Of a stretch of DNA of 64,000 nucleotides, positions 48,269 to 60,036 are shown piece after piece. The DNA comes from Thermosynechococcus sichuanensis E542. GTDB taxonomy: Bacteria; Cyanobacteriota; Cyanobacteriia; Thermosynechococcales; Thermosynechococcaceae. Under the pieces are notes generated by a model that saw only the letters and a list, made by a program, of their open reading frames with translations, made no database searches and was not told the DNA's origin. The DNA lies in the NCBI RefSeq assembly GCF_003555505.1, contig NZ_CP032152.1, forward strand, positions 1,116,001 through 1,180,000, read 5' to 3'. The position numbers and the translations under genes were made by a program. Numbering within the stretch: the stretch's first letter is position 1; every line of letters begins with the position of its first letter.

Positions 48269-49426
48269 GTGGCTTTACACATCGCGTGGCTTGGCAAAAA
48301 ATCTCCCCCCTGCGGCAATGTCACCTATAGTCGTGAAATTACCAATGGACTATTGGATCGCGGTTATCAGGTGAGCTTTCTGCATTTTGCCCAAGAGGAT
48401 GAACAGGAAGCTGAGAACGAAGGGGAGATGCCAGATGTGACGCTCCCTTGCCTGTATAAATCACAAGTCTATACCCTGCCCTCCCTGCGAGCCAACAAAG
48501 TTCTCGTTGAATCCCTCAAGAAACTCAAACCCGATATTGTTCACGCCTCATTGACTCTTTCCCCCCTCGATTTCTTTCTTCCCGACATCTGCGAAGAGTT
48601 AAACATTCCCCTAGTCGCCACGTTCCATCCGGCCTACAGCGAAAAGTATCGTACCCTAACGGCGGGCACCGCCCTGATGACCTACCAACTGTATGCCCCC
48701 TTTTTGGCTCGCTATGACCGCGTGATTGTCTTTTCCCAATCCCAAAAGGACCTATTAATTCGTCTTGGGGTTGGTGCTGAGACGCTGCGAGTCATTCCGA
48801 ATGGGGTGGATACGCGCAAATATACACCGGGTCCCTCGACGGCCAAAGAGGAGTTTAAGGCGCGCTACCTCTATATCTATCAGGGACGGATGGCCATTGA
48901 AAAAAATGTTGAAGCGCTTCTGCGCTCTTGGTGTGCAGCAGAAATGCCCGCTGATTGTAAGTTGCTCATGGTGGGGGGTGGTGCGCTCATGCCCTCTCTG
49001 ATGGCCAATTATGGCCCCGATCAAAATATCCTCTGGCTTGGCTCGATTGTTGATGATCAAGAGCGGTTGCAAATTTTGCGCGGCTGTGATGTCTTCATCC
49101 TGCCCTCTCAAATTGAGGGATTATCTCTTTCGCTCCTAGAGGCCATGGCCTGTGGTTTGGCCTGCTTGGCCACCGATGTGGGTGCCGATGGTGAAGTCCT
49201 CACAGGAGCCGGCATTGTCTTGAATCCCCAGTATGTAAAAACCCAGTTGCAAACGCTCTTGCCCATTTTTTATCAGCATCCGGAAATGATTCCCCTGCTG
49301 GGGGACAAAGCCCGCAAACGAGTCCTGGAGCACTATAGCCTCAGTCACAACTTGGATCGCCTAGAGGCCTGTTATCAAGAACTGATAGCTTCCTATTCGC
49401 GCTCTAGGGTCAAAGTGAAAAGCTAA
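48269..49426 (+). CDS. GT4-type glycosyltransferase (possible glycolipid synthase)
   Basis: 385 residues from a GTG at 48269 behind AAAAGGAAC. GT-B fold: N-terminal WLGKKSPPCGNVTYSREITN, central VIPNGVDTRKYTPGPS, and the family signature EGLSLSLLEAMACGLACLAT (about 288-307) with the Glu-x7-Glu donor site. The N-terminal sequence reminds me of the cyanobacterial digalactosyldiacylglycerol synthase DgdA, a recollection I could not check. The adjacent lipid-transporter ATPase is compatible with a glycolipid role. Alternatives are sugar transferases for polysaccharide. Confidence 0.85.
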   Translation: MALHIAWLGKKSPPCGNVTYSREITNGLLDRGYQVSFLHFAQEDEQEAENEGEMPDVTLPCLYKSQVYTLPSLRANKVLVESLKKLKPDIVHASLTLSPLDFFLPDICEELNIPLVATFHPAYSEKYRTLTAGTALMTYQLYAPFLARYDRVIVFSQSQKDLLIRLGVGAETLRVIPNGVDTRKYTPGPSTAKEEFKARYLYIYQGRMAIEKNVEALLRSWCAAEMPADCKLLMVGGGALMPSLMANYGPDQNILWLGSIVDDQERLQILRGCDVFILPSQIEGLSLSLLEAMACGLACLATDVGADGEVLTGAGIVLNPQYVKTQLQTLLPIFYQHPEMIPLLGDKARKRVLEHYSLSHNLDRLEACYQELIASYSRSRVKVKS

Positions 49427-49432
49427 ACACCT

Positions 49433-50332
49433 CTAATTTGGCAAACGCTCAAAGCGAGCATTGAGACAACACCACTCGTGCCGTCGCCAGACACTGCCCA
49501 AGCTCCAGCCCTGTTGTTCCAGTTGTTCTGCCACTCCATCCGCCTGATCTAAAAGAATGCCACTAAAGATGCCCCAGCCCTTGGGTTTGATAATTGCCGG
49601 CAAGTGGGGCAGAATTTCGATAATCACGGGTGCTAGAATGTTGCAGACGACGCCATCGACGAGTTCGAGGACTTGCTCCCAACTGCCTTGGCGGACGATC
49701 AACTGGTCAGGTTTAATGCCATTGAGTTCAGCATTGCGTTGGGTGGCGGTGACCGCAAGCTCCGAGGTATCCACAGCATAGGCTTTTTGTGCCCCTAGCA
49801 AGAGGCTGGCGATCGCCAGAATGCCACTGCCACAGCCAATATCGGCAATCACCGTGGGGGGTAGCGGCTCAAAGGTTTGATCCAATTGCATTTCTAGGGC
49901 TTCAAGGCAAAGCTGGGTGGTTTCATGGGTGCCTGTACCAAAGGCCATGCCGGGATCTAGCTTGATCACCAAGCGGGTGTTGTCGAGGGGCGGGGTTTCC
50001 CACGCGGGACAAATCAGCAGGCGATCGCCCACCGGTATTGGATGCCAGTAGGCTTGCCAACTATGGGCCCAATCCTGCTCATTCACCAACTGCCAGTGGA
50101 GTTTTGGCGAGAGATAGCCCTGCGCCACCACATCCTGCTCAATCCAAACCCCTAGGGCAGCAATGTCCAGTAAGGTCACCTGCTGCTGCGGCACATAGCC
50201 TTGGATCAACACTCGCCCCTGTTGCTGCTGGGTTGCCGTTCCTTGACAGCCAAAGGATTGAAGACGCCAATAGACAATGTCTTCCGCTTCAGCTTGACAA
50301 GTAACCGTAATTTCCCACCAACGCTGTACCAC
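49433..50332 (-). CDS. prmA: Ribosomal protein L11 methyltransferase
   Basis: 299 residues. SAM-dependent enzyme that methylates ribosomal protein L11. The N-terminal substrate-recognition domain (about 1-95) begins WWEITVTCQAEAEDIVYW. The methyltransferase domain (about 120-295) has the SAM loop VIADIGCGSGILAIASLLLG (near 165) and the post-motif VVCNILAPVIIEILPHL, where the NxL type motif usual for PrmA appears. It starts 8 nt after serA on the same strand, so the two form an operon. Confidence 0.93.
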   Translation of the reverse strand: MVQRWWEITVTCQAEAEDIVYWRLQSFGCQGTATQQQQGRVLIQGYVPQQQVTLLDIAALGVWIEQDVVAQGYLSPKLHWQLVNEQDWAHSWQAYWHPIPVGDRLLICPAWETPPLDNTRLVIKLDPGMAFGTGTHETTQLCLEALEMQLDQTFEPLPPTVIADIGCGSGILAIASLLLGAQKAYAVDTSELAVTATQRNAELNGIKPDQLIVRQGSWEQVLELVDGVVCNILAPVIIEILPHLPAIIKPKGWGIFSGILLDQADGVAEQLEQQGWSLGSVWRRHEWCCLNARFERLPN

Positions 50333-50340
50333 AACCGTGC

Positions 50341-51924
50341 CTACAGATTCACGATATAGGCATCACGGATGCCGGGCACTTTCAGGATTTCCTCCAAAAG
50401 GCCTTCCGGTAGGGGATCATCGAGGCTAATCACCATCACTGCGTTGCCACGCACCATCTTGCGTCCCACCTGCATACTGGCAATGTTGACATTGAAGCTC
50501 CCCAACTGGGTGCCAATTTTACCAATAATGCCCGGCATATCGCGGTGCAGTGTCAGCAGCATGTAACGGGTTGGCGCCACACTGATCGGAAAATCATCAA
50601 TGCTGGTGATCCGCAATTCACTGTGAGCCAGCAAGGCACCAGACACCGAGCGGGTTTCCGAGGGACTCTTGGCAATCAGCGTTAGTGACCCCGCATAATC
50701 CCGCTGCGACTCATCCCGAGTTTCGACAACCCGAATTCCCCGTTCCTTGGCTTCTAAGCCAGCATTCACGTAGTTGACCCGCTCCCGCAAGGCTGGAGAG
50801 AGCAGACCCTTGAGCGCAGCAATCACAATCGGTTGACTATCATTGGTGGCCAGTTCCCCTTGCAAACGGACTTCCAGAGACTCAACGCGACCACCCGCCA
50901 ATTGCCCCACAAGGTTACCGAGGGTTTCTGCCAACTGCATGTAGGGCGCTAGTTTCTCGAGGACATCGGGACGCAGACCCGGAATATTCACTGCCGATCG
51001 CGCCGGCAACCCTAGGAGCACATCCCGAATTTGTTCAGCAACATCAATGGCCACGTTTACCTGTGCTTCTTCCGTGGAAGCCCCCAAATGAGGGGTCAAG
51101 ACGACTTCCATCCCCAACTCACGCAGCGGCGACGCCGCCTCAAGGGGTTCATTTTCAAAGACATCAAGGGCAGCCCCCGCCAGCTTACCCGTCTTGAGCG
51201 CCTCCACCAGCGCTGCCTCATCAATAATGCCGCCCCGCGCACAGTTAATAATGCGGGCTGTGGGCTTCATCTTGGCAATGGTTTTGGCGTTAATCAGATG
51301 CTGCGTTTCGGGGGTTTTCGGCAAGTGCAGCGTAATAAAGTCCGACTCGGCAAAAAGAACATCCAATTCCACTAGGCGGCAGCCCAGTTGTTCGGCTCGC
51401 TCCGTTGAAAGATAGGGGTCATAGGCAAGAAGTTTCATCCCCATTGCACGCGCAACCGTGGCCACATGGGAGCCGATTTTGCCCAAGCCAATAATGCCAA
51501 GGGTTTTCTTGTAAACCTCTACACCCGTAAAGCGCTTGCGATCCCATTGACCTGCTTTCACCGCAGCATTGGCATCGGGAATATGCCGCGCCAAGGAGAG
51601 CATCATTGCCAAGGTATGCTCCGCAGCAGCAATGGTATTGCCCTCCGGGGAATTAACCACCATGATTCCTTTGCGGGTGGCCGCAGGCACATCGACGTTA
51701 TCTACACCCACTCCAGCACGACCAATAATTTTCAGTTGGTTGGCCGCTTCAATGACTGCCTTTGTCACCTTGGTTCCCGATCGAATCATCAGGGCATCGT
51801 ATTCGGGAATGATTTTGATCAGTTCTTCTTCTGAGAGGCCAACTTTGACATCGACCTGTGCCACTTGGGCAAGCAAATCAAGCCCCACCTGTTCAATGGG
51901 ATCGGAAACCAGAACTTTGGGCAT
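50341..51924 (-). CDS. serA: D-3-phosphoglycerate dehydrogenase
   Basis: First enzyme of phosphorylated serine synthesis, oxidising 3-phosphoglycerate with NAD. 527 residues, the long form with three regions. The substrate- and NAD-binding domains (about 1-310) contain LGIIGLGKIGSHVATVARAM and the catalytic region INCARGGIIDEAAL, with HLGASTEEAQ carrying the catalytic histidine. The allosteric substrate-binding domain covers about 320-450. The C-terminal ACT domain (about 455-527) includes MPGIIGKIGTQLGSFNVNIA. Followed by prmA 8 nt later. A TATAAT -10 lies 30 nt upstream. Confidence 0.97.
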   Translation of the reverse strand: MPKVLVSDPIEQVGLDLLAQVAQVDVKVGLSEEELIKIIPEYDALMIRSGTKVTKAVIEAANQLKIIGRAGVGVDNVDVPAATRKGIMVVNSPEGNTIAAAEHTLAMMLSLARHIPDANAAVKAGQWDRKRFTGVEVYKKTLGIIGLGKIGSHVATVARAMGMKLLAYDPYLSTERAEQLGCRLVELDVLFAESDFITLHLPKTPETQHLINAKTIAKMKPTARIINCARGGIIDEAALVEALKTGKLAGAALDVFENEPLEAASPLRELGMEVVLTPHLGASTEEAQVNVAIDVAEQIRDVLLGLPARSAVNIPGLRPDVLEKLAPYMQLAETLGNLVGQLAGGRVESLEVRLQGELATNDSQPIVIAALKGLLSPALRERVNYVNAGLEAKERGIRVVETRDESQRDYAGSLTLIAKSPSETRSVSGALLAHSELRITSIDDFPISVAPTRYMLLTLHRDMPGIIGKIGTQLGSFNVNIASMQVGRKMVRGNAVMVISLDDPLPEGLLEEILKVPGIRDAYIVNL

Positions 51925-51926
51925 AC

Positions 51927-52283
51927 CTAAACACTATGTATAATGCCAGACTCATTATAGTAGCACATCCTGCCTAGAATAGGAGGGGAGCTTTGGCAGT
52001 CGGCACTAGTGTTAAAGATGCCGTTTGCAGGGTAAGGCTGTAATTCCCTGAACCCTAGAAGGGAAAGCCAAGAAAAAAACGGGACAGTAGTAGCACGGCA
52101 CCTATCGCACCTGTGAATGCGCTCAAGTTTTTGCTGGTACTGCTGCTCAATGCGCTCTCGTTCTGCTTCTAGTTGGCAGCGAATGGCCTCCATGCAGGCT
52201 GGATCAAAATGGAGCGCGAGGCAGTAGCGGCTGAAGTCCTCGGTGATTCTAAGGAAAGAGTTGCAAACATCCTCCAGACTCAT
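51927..52283 (-). CDS. Uncertain small ORF between the cmr operon and serA
   Basis: 118-codon frame that overlaps the end of the cmr6-cmr1 gene by 35 nt and stops 3 nt before serA. The first 75 residues look like coding sequence: a helical or coiled-coil segment (LEAERERIEQQYQQKLERI) followed by a CDRC pair. The last third overlaps the probable serA promoter and looks like translated intergenic DNA. It could be a small Cas-associated protein or a decayed gene end. No ribosome site is seen. No family recognised. Confidence 0.35.
   Translation of the reverse strand: MSLEDVCNSFLRITEDFSRYCLALHFDPACMEAIRCQLEAERERIEQQYQQKLERIHRCDRCRATTVPFFSWLSLLGFRELQPYPANGIFNTSADCQSSPPILGRMCYYNESGIIHSV
51954..51959 (-). 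promoter_or_regulatory. -10 box of serA
   Basis: A perfect TATAAT on the minus strand lies about 30 nt before the serA ATG. No good -35 is present at the usual spacing. It lies inside the doubtful 118-codon ORF, which argues that the C-terminal part of that ORF is not coding. Confidence 0.6.
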
Positions 52284-54123
52284 CTAAGTGTTTCAGAAAC
52301 TTGAGTCGCGGATCTTTGGTAACACCAAAAATGGTAATAACTTGGTAATCCCCTAAGTCAGCAACCCAAACGGGAGAGGGTTTGCCGGTAGAACCGCAGA
52401 GGTTTTTGTCGTAGTTGTTATTCTGCTTGAAATTGTGAAGGAGTGCGAGGCCGTAGGGCTTTTCCCTTTCCCCTCTGGAATGATCCCTGCAAAGGAGGAT
52501 ACGGCAGTTTTTATCAGCGACTTCTTCCCATTGGTTAGTACTAACAGTGCCAACGGATAACAGTTGAGTAGGGTTGATGATGCGATTACCCAGCTTACCT
52601 AAAGCTTGATAAAACCCTTGAAGTCGCTGTTGAAATTTTTCTTTGAATTCCTCGGCACTCTTGGGGAGTTCCCAAAAGGTATCGCCGCTTTTAGCAATCA
52701 GATTAGACCCTCGCCACCACGGCGCTTGGTTACGTGTTTTACGAGAGTAGCAAGGACGACGCGCCCCTTGACCAATACCACCAAGGTGAAACATCAGCCA
52801 TACTAAGTTTTTTACCAACTCTGCCAAAGTATCCTTTTCAGAATCAGGAACCTCTGGGGAATAGTCCAACATGAGCGTCCCCTCTTCTACACCGCAGGGA
52901 TCATTTTTACCTTCTTGATTGGGGCGTGCCTGACATTGAGTCACTTGACCGTTGATCACCCGTACCCGCAAATAACCATGCTTGGGTTGCGGTTGAATTG
53001 AACCAAAAATCAGTCCCTCAAGGCGCTGGACTTCCGCTGGGGGCAACACCCCTCGGGCAAAGACACGAAACCAGTACCGTAGCATTGACTTAAAGGCTGG
53101 GGCACGCACCTCGTCTTCGGGTTGCCCCTGCATCCGCCATTGTTGATTTCTATCGTTCCATGTCCACCTAGTAAATTTTTGGCGACCGTGGATGAGTTGG
53201 CCTTTAACTGTAAAATCTACGCTAAAGAAGTGTTTTTGAAGTTCCACTAAAACACCGTAGCCGGCATTAACTTGGGAACCAATCCCTTGGGTCAGGCCGC
53301 GAATCAACCACCGCTTTACCTGGTGGAGCATCTCAGGAGAACAGTGCTCTGTGGGCTTGATACCAATGAGAAACGAGGTTTCTCGCAGTGAGAAGAAAAC
53401 GTTCGGATTGGCGGAGTACTTGAGGTTGCCATTGTCCCATGACCAGAGATTATTGGCCATGTCCACTGCTAGTCCTCCATTCTTTTGTTGGGGTAAGGGG
53501 TAGGCATCAAGGAAAATAATTTTGCCTGCTTTTTCGCTAGGGTTACTGCTGTCGAGATAACCAAAGTAACGCTGACCCGCGAGTTTATCTGCTTCAGCCC
53601 AAGTTACGCCTTCATTTTCCATTACTTCCCGAATGGCTTGGGCACGCGCCACACCCCGCAAGGTACTGGAGGGAATGTAGGGAATGCCTAAATTATCAAA
53701 GGCAGGTAGGAGAATACTTTCAGGACCACGGTGGCCACCAACGCGGATACGCCACGGGCAGGTGACTGGGAAGCAATTGTTTTGGCCAGCAATTTGGCGA
53801 GTTCGCTCTGTTAAGACTTTCAGGCGTTGACTGTAGTTACCCTGCTCTGCTTTTGTGACTAATTCAACTTTCGTACCATCTTTGGCTGGGCTATCGGGCG
53901 ATCGCATCCAGCGGAGGTATTCAACAAAGCCTGCAGTTGGAGCAGGGTTGGGACGTGGATCAAGGGGATGTTCTAGCCACGGTGAAGGAGGAGAGCCATT
54001 CGATGGGTTTGAGGTATGCCCAGTGCCACGGTTACCGCCAGCGTTACCACCACCTTTGCCACCGTTGGTATGAGCGCGATTTCCTGAGTTGGGTCGCTGC
54101 AAGGCGGGATTATTGGAAGTCAT
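52249..54123 (-). CDS. Cmr6-Cmr1 fusion RAMP protein of the type III-B effector
   Basis: 624 residues, about twice a normal Cmr6. Residues 1-55 are a Gly/Asn/Pro-rich flexible tail. Residues 90-330 are a Cmr6-type RAMP: LGIPYIPSSTLRGVARAQAI is the Cmr6 motif, and RGLTQGIGSQVNAGYGVL the glycine loop. Residues 340-620 resemble Cmr1: APAFKSMLRYWFRVFARG followed by LEGLIFGSIQPQP (the usual PSxRGxLRxWWR...E..IFGS pattern), then VWLMFHLGGIGQGARRPCYS as its glycine loop. No separate cmr1 exists in the operon, so the second half probably supplies the crRNA 3'-end capping subunit. Last gene, 12 nt after cmr5. Confidence 0.8.
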   Translation of the reverse strand: MTSNNPALQRPNSGNRAHTNGGKGGGNAGGNRGTGHTSNPSNGSPPSPWLEHPLDPRPNPAPTAGFVEYLRWMRSPDSPAKDGTKVELVTKAEQGNYSQRLKVLTERTRQIAGQNNCFPVTCPWRIRVGGHRGPESILLPAFDNLGIPYIPSSTLRGVARAQAIREVMENEGVTWAEADKLAGQRYFGYLDSSNPSEKAGKIIFLDAYPLPQQKNGGLAVDMANNLWSWDNGNLKYSANPNVFFSLRETSFLIGIKPTEHCSPEMLHQVKRWLIRGLTQGIGSQVNAGYGVLVELQKHFFSVDFTVKGQLIHGRQKFTRWTWNDRNQQWRMQGQPEDEVRAPAFKSMLRYWFRVFARGVLPPAEVQRLEGLIFGSIQPQPKHGYLRVRVINGQVTQCQARPNQEGKNDPCGVEEGTLMLDYSPEVPDSEKDTLAELVKNLVWLMFHLGGIGQGARRPCYSRKTRNQAPWWRGSNLIAKSGDTFWELPKSAEEFKEKFQQRLQGFYQALGKLGNRIINPTQLLSVGTVSTNQWEEVADKNCRILLCRDHSRGEREKPYGLALLHNFKQNNNYDKNLCGSTGKPSPVWVADLGDYQVITIFGVTKDPRLKFLKHLDESGGCLQLFP

Positions 54124-54135
54124 GGTGTGCTACTC

Positions 54136-54522
54136 CTATTCTGGATCTTTGCCAACGTAAAGTGCGGTTGTCCAAAAGCTAAATTCACGGGCAATTTGCA
54201 GACCTAAGCCGGTTAGGCCAAGGTAGGATTCTGTGTCAAGGTTCTTGAGGGTGTCCAAGCCTTTGTCATTGGCTAAATCCTTAACATCCGCCGTTTCCTC
54301 AAGGGCACGGAAAAAAGCTTTGACCACATCTTTCTTCCCCTCTTGACTGAGGGCTGCTTCTTCTGCCTTGAGGCGCATGAGTCCCCAGGTGGCCAAGTAG
54401 GTGTAGAGTTCGACGGCTTGGCTTTTTTGCTCCTGCAGGCGAGTGTCATCTGCTGTGCGATGCCGTAGTTCGCTCAAGGCTTTATAGACAGGCTGTGCCA
54501 TTGTGCGTGGATCGAAGGCCAT
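54136..54522 (-). CDS. cmr5: Type III-B CRISPR small subunit Cmr5
   Basis: 128 residues, all alpha-helical and charged, the normal size for Cmr5, which lines the complex next to the crRNA-target duplex. Recognisable parts are MAQPVYKALSELRHRTADDT at the N-terminus and LAWGLM-like LATWGLMRLKAEEAALSQEG in the middle. Sequence similarity within this family is low, so the call depends mainly on position between cmr4 (16 nt upstream) and the cmr6 gene (12 nt downstream). Cytoplasmic. Confidence 0.85.
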   Translation of the reverse strand: MAFDPRTMAQPVYKALSELRHRTADDTRLQEQKSQAVELYTYLATWGLMRLKAEEAALSQEGKKDVVKAFFRALEETADVKDLANDKGLDTLKNLDTESYLGLTGLGLQIAREFSFWTTALYVGKDPE

Positions 54523-54538
54523 AGCTAACTCCCAAGGG

Positions 54539-55339
54539 TTACAGGGTTACAAGTTGAACAAAGCCGCGGCCAAGGCTTTCCTGACCGCCAATTTGCAGAA
54601 TTGGATGACTATCAAACACCTCCTGTAGGTCGCTTTTGGCCTTGATTGCTGTCCCATTCAGTTGGGCAACGGTACCCCACAGAAAGTACATCAACGTATC
54701 GGGGGGAATGGCCTCTTCGTAGCGAAAGCTCCCGTCATTAACAGTTTTGTGCTCACTAAGTTTCACCCTGACTTGTCGCCAGAGGCTGGTTTCAATGAGA
54801 GTTTTGCAGTGTTGATCTGGCAGAACCAAGACCCGTTCAATTTGGGTTTGCTCACGGATGGGAACCCACTCTTGCCACTTATCCCAAGGCTTGAGTTCAT
54901 TGCTTTTGAGGATTGCATCTTTGAGATAAACGGGTTTGTTGTTGCCTAAATTGGTGCTGTAGGGGACGACTGTCCCTAAGGATTGACCAGTGAGGCGTTG
55001 CCAGCGGTGCAGCAGCATTGGGCAGCTAATCCAGATCACGCCATGACTCAGGGAAGGGACGGGTACCCACAGTAGTGAGCCATCGCCTACCCAGACTTGC
55101 CCTTGGGTGAGATTAGTGTTTGCGCCGCCCATGACATCTTCAATGGTGTTGCCCCAGAGGCGGTTACGGTTGTTTTCGGGAGTGCTGGCACGCAGACGAC
55201 CCCGAATGGTGCTGGAGGGGATATAGGGTAGCTCGGTGTGGGATTCCCGTGCAATGCCGAGCAGGTTTCCCTCTTGGGTGGTGCCGCCTGTGTGCAGAGG
55301 AGAGAGGAGGTAAAGGTAAGCAACGTTCAGCATCATCAA
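54539..55339 (-). CDS. cmr4: Type III-B CRISPR backbone RAMP protein Cmr4 (catalytic Asp apparently missing)
   Basis: 266 residues. Cmr4 forms the helical backbone that binds crRNA and, in most systems, cuts target RNA every six nucleotides. The RAMP start is YLYLLSPLHTGGTTQEG, then ESHTELPYIPSSTIRGRLR, and the C-terminal glycine loop is IGGQESLGRGFVQL. In Pyrococcus Cmr4 the stretch before RExHT contains the catalytic Asp26; here that stretch reads GNLLGIARESHT, one residue shorter and without any acid. Target cleavage may thus be lost or use another residue. It lies 61 nt after cmr3. Confidence 0.88.
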   Translation of the reverse strand: MMMLNVAYLYLLSPLHTGGTTQEGNLLGIARESHTELPYIPSSTIRGRLRASTPENNRNRLWGNTIEDVMGGANTNLTQGQVWVGDGSLLWVPVPSLSHGVIWISCPMLLHRWQRLTGQSLGTVVPYSTNLGNNKPVYLKDAILKSNELKPWDKWQEWVPIREQTQIERVLVLPDQHCKTLIETSLWRQVRVKLSEHKTVNDGSFRYEEAIPPDTLMYFLWGTVAQLNGTAIKAKSDLQEVFDSHPILQIGGQESLGRGFVQLVTL

Positions 55340-55400
55340 TCACCACTATGCGGTCAAAGTGTATGGGTGCTCACATATTTATCCATTGAGGTTGAACCAG

Positions 55401-59554
<4,154 letters not shown>

Positions 59555-59707
59555 GGATAGGCTTCCTAGAACAATTGACTCCACTGCGGATAACCAACCG
59601 GCCAGCAGGCGGGCGGTCGCAGCTAATGTTTTATCCAGCGTAGTTAGTCGGAATATGCAGGAGAGGCAAAACAAACAATTTTTTGTAATCTTTAACAATT
59701 TTTATAA

Positions 59708-59845
59708 TTAACCGCAACAATTGGAAGACTTGAGGGTTGCTTTCGAGGGAGCTGCCAAATCCTCGTTCACTTGGTAGTGAATTCCCAAATGACCTAAGAG
59801 ACGACCAACGCGGACATCTGCTTGGGCGCGCCGCTAACCAAACAT
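59708..59845 (-). pseudogene. Candidate small gene with an in-frame stop upstream of the cmr operon
   Basis: An ATG at 59843-59845 is preceded, 9 nt upstream, by a strong ribosome site AGGAG (59855-59859). The frame reads M-F-G, then TAG, then 41 codons (RRAQADVRVGRLLGHLGIHY, then QVNEDLAAPSKATLKSSNCC, G) to TAA at 59708. The downstream codons look protein-like. Either a tiny gene has been inactivated by a nonsense change or the open frame is fortuitous. Family unknown. Confidence 0.35.
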
Positions 59846-59868
59846 ATCGATAAACTCCTAGTGGTCAG

Positions 59869-59884
59869 TGTAATTTGAATTACA
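59869..59884. promoter_or_regulatory. 16-bp palindrome, candidate operator
   Basis: TGTAATT-TG-AATTACA is a perfect 7-bp inverted repeat with a 2-nt centre. It lies just upstream of the candidate small pseudogene and between the divergent cmr and gshA genes. Length and AT-richness resemble sites of small dimeric repressors, for example Fur-family proteins, but no match is certain. Confidence 0.5.
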
Positions 59885-60036
59885 GACTATCCTGTCAAGT
59901 TCTTATGCTTACAGCGGCAGTTTCACGAATGTTCATATATGCGGCAGGGGCGAGAGCGTGGTATTGTGACTAGGTAGCGAAAAATTCCCCATCTACGCGG
60001 GGTTGCCCGCTGACCCAACTCAGTTAAGAGGCTGCC

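Larger units (their letters stand above)
59555..60036. other. Divergent region between cas10 and gshA
   Basis: Very AT-rich between 59670 and 59712 (includes TATAAA on the minus strand at 59701-59706, a possible -10 for the cmr operon). It contains a candidate small pseudogene (59708-59845) and a 16-bp palindrome (59869-59884). No CRISPR repeats were seen. The right part carries the gshA promoter and an AAGAGG ribosome site before the gshA ATG. Confidence 0.6.

Noticed and set aside
52020-52065. TTCCCT/AGGGAA inverted repeat as terminator of the cmr operon
   Set aside because: Short arms with a 10-nt loop and no T-run on the minus strand; too weak to support.
59555-59698. In-frame N-terminal extension of Cas10 by 48 codons
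   Set aside because: The extension is not Cmr2-like, and the ATG at 59554 has a good ribosome site and starts right before the conserved LFALLHDP motif.
59980-60010. CCCC...GGGG hairpin before gshA that recalls a type I-E CRISPR repeat
   Set aside because: It occurs once only, with no second copy at repeat-spacer distance anywhere in the flanks; it cannot be called an array.
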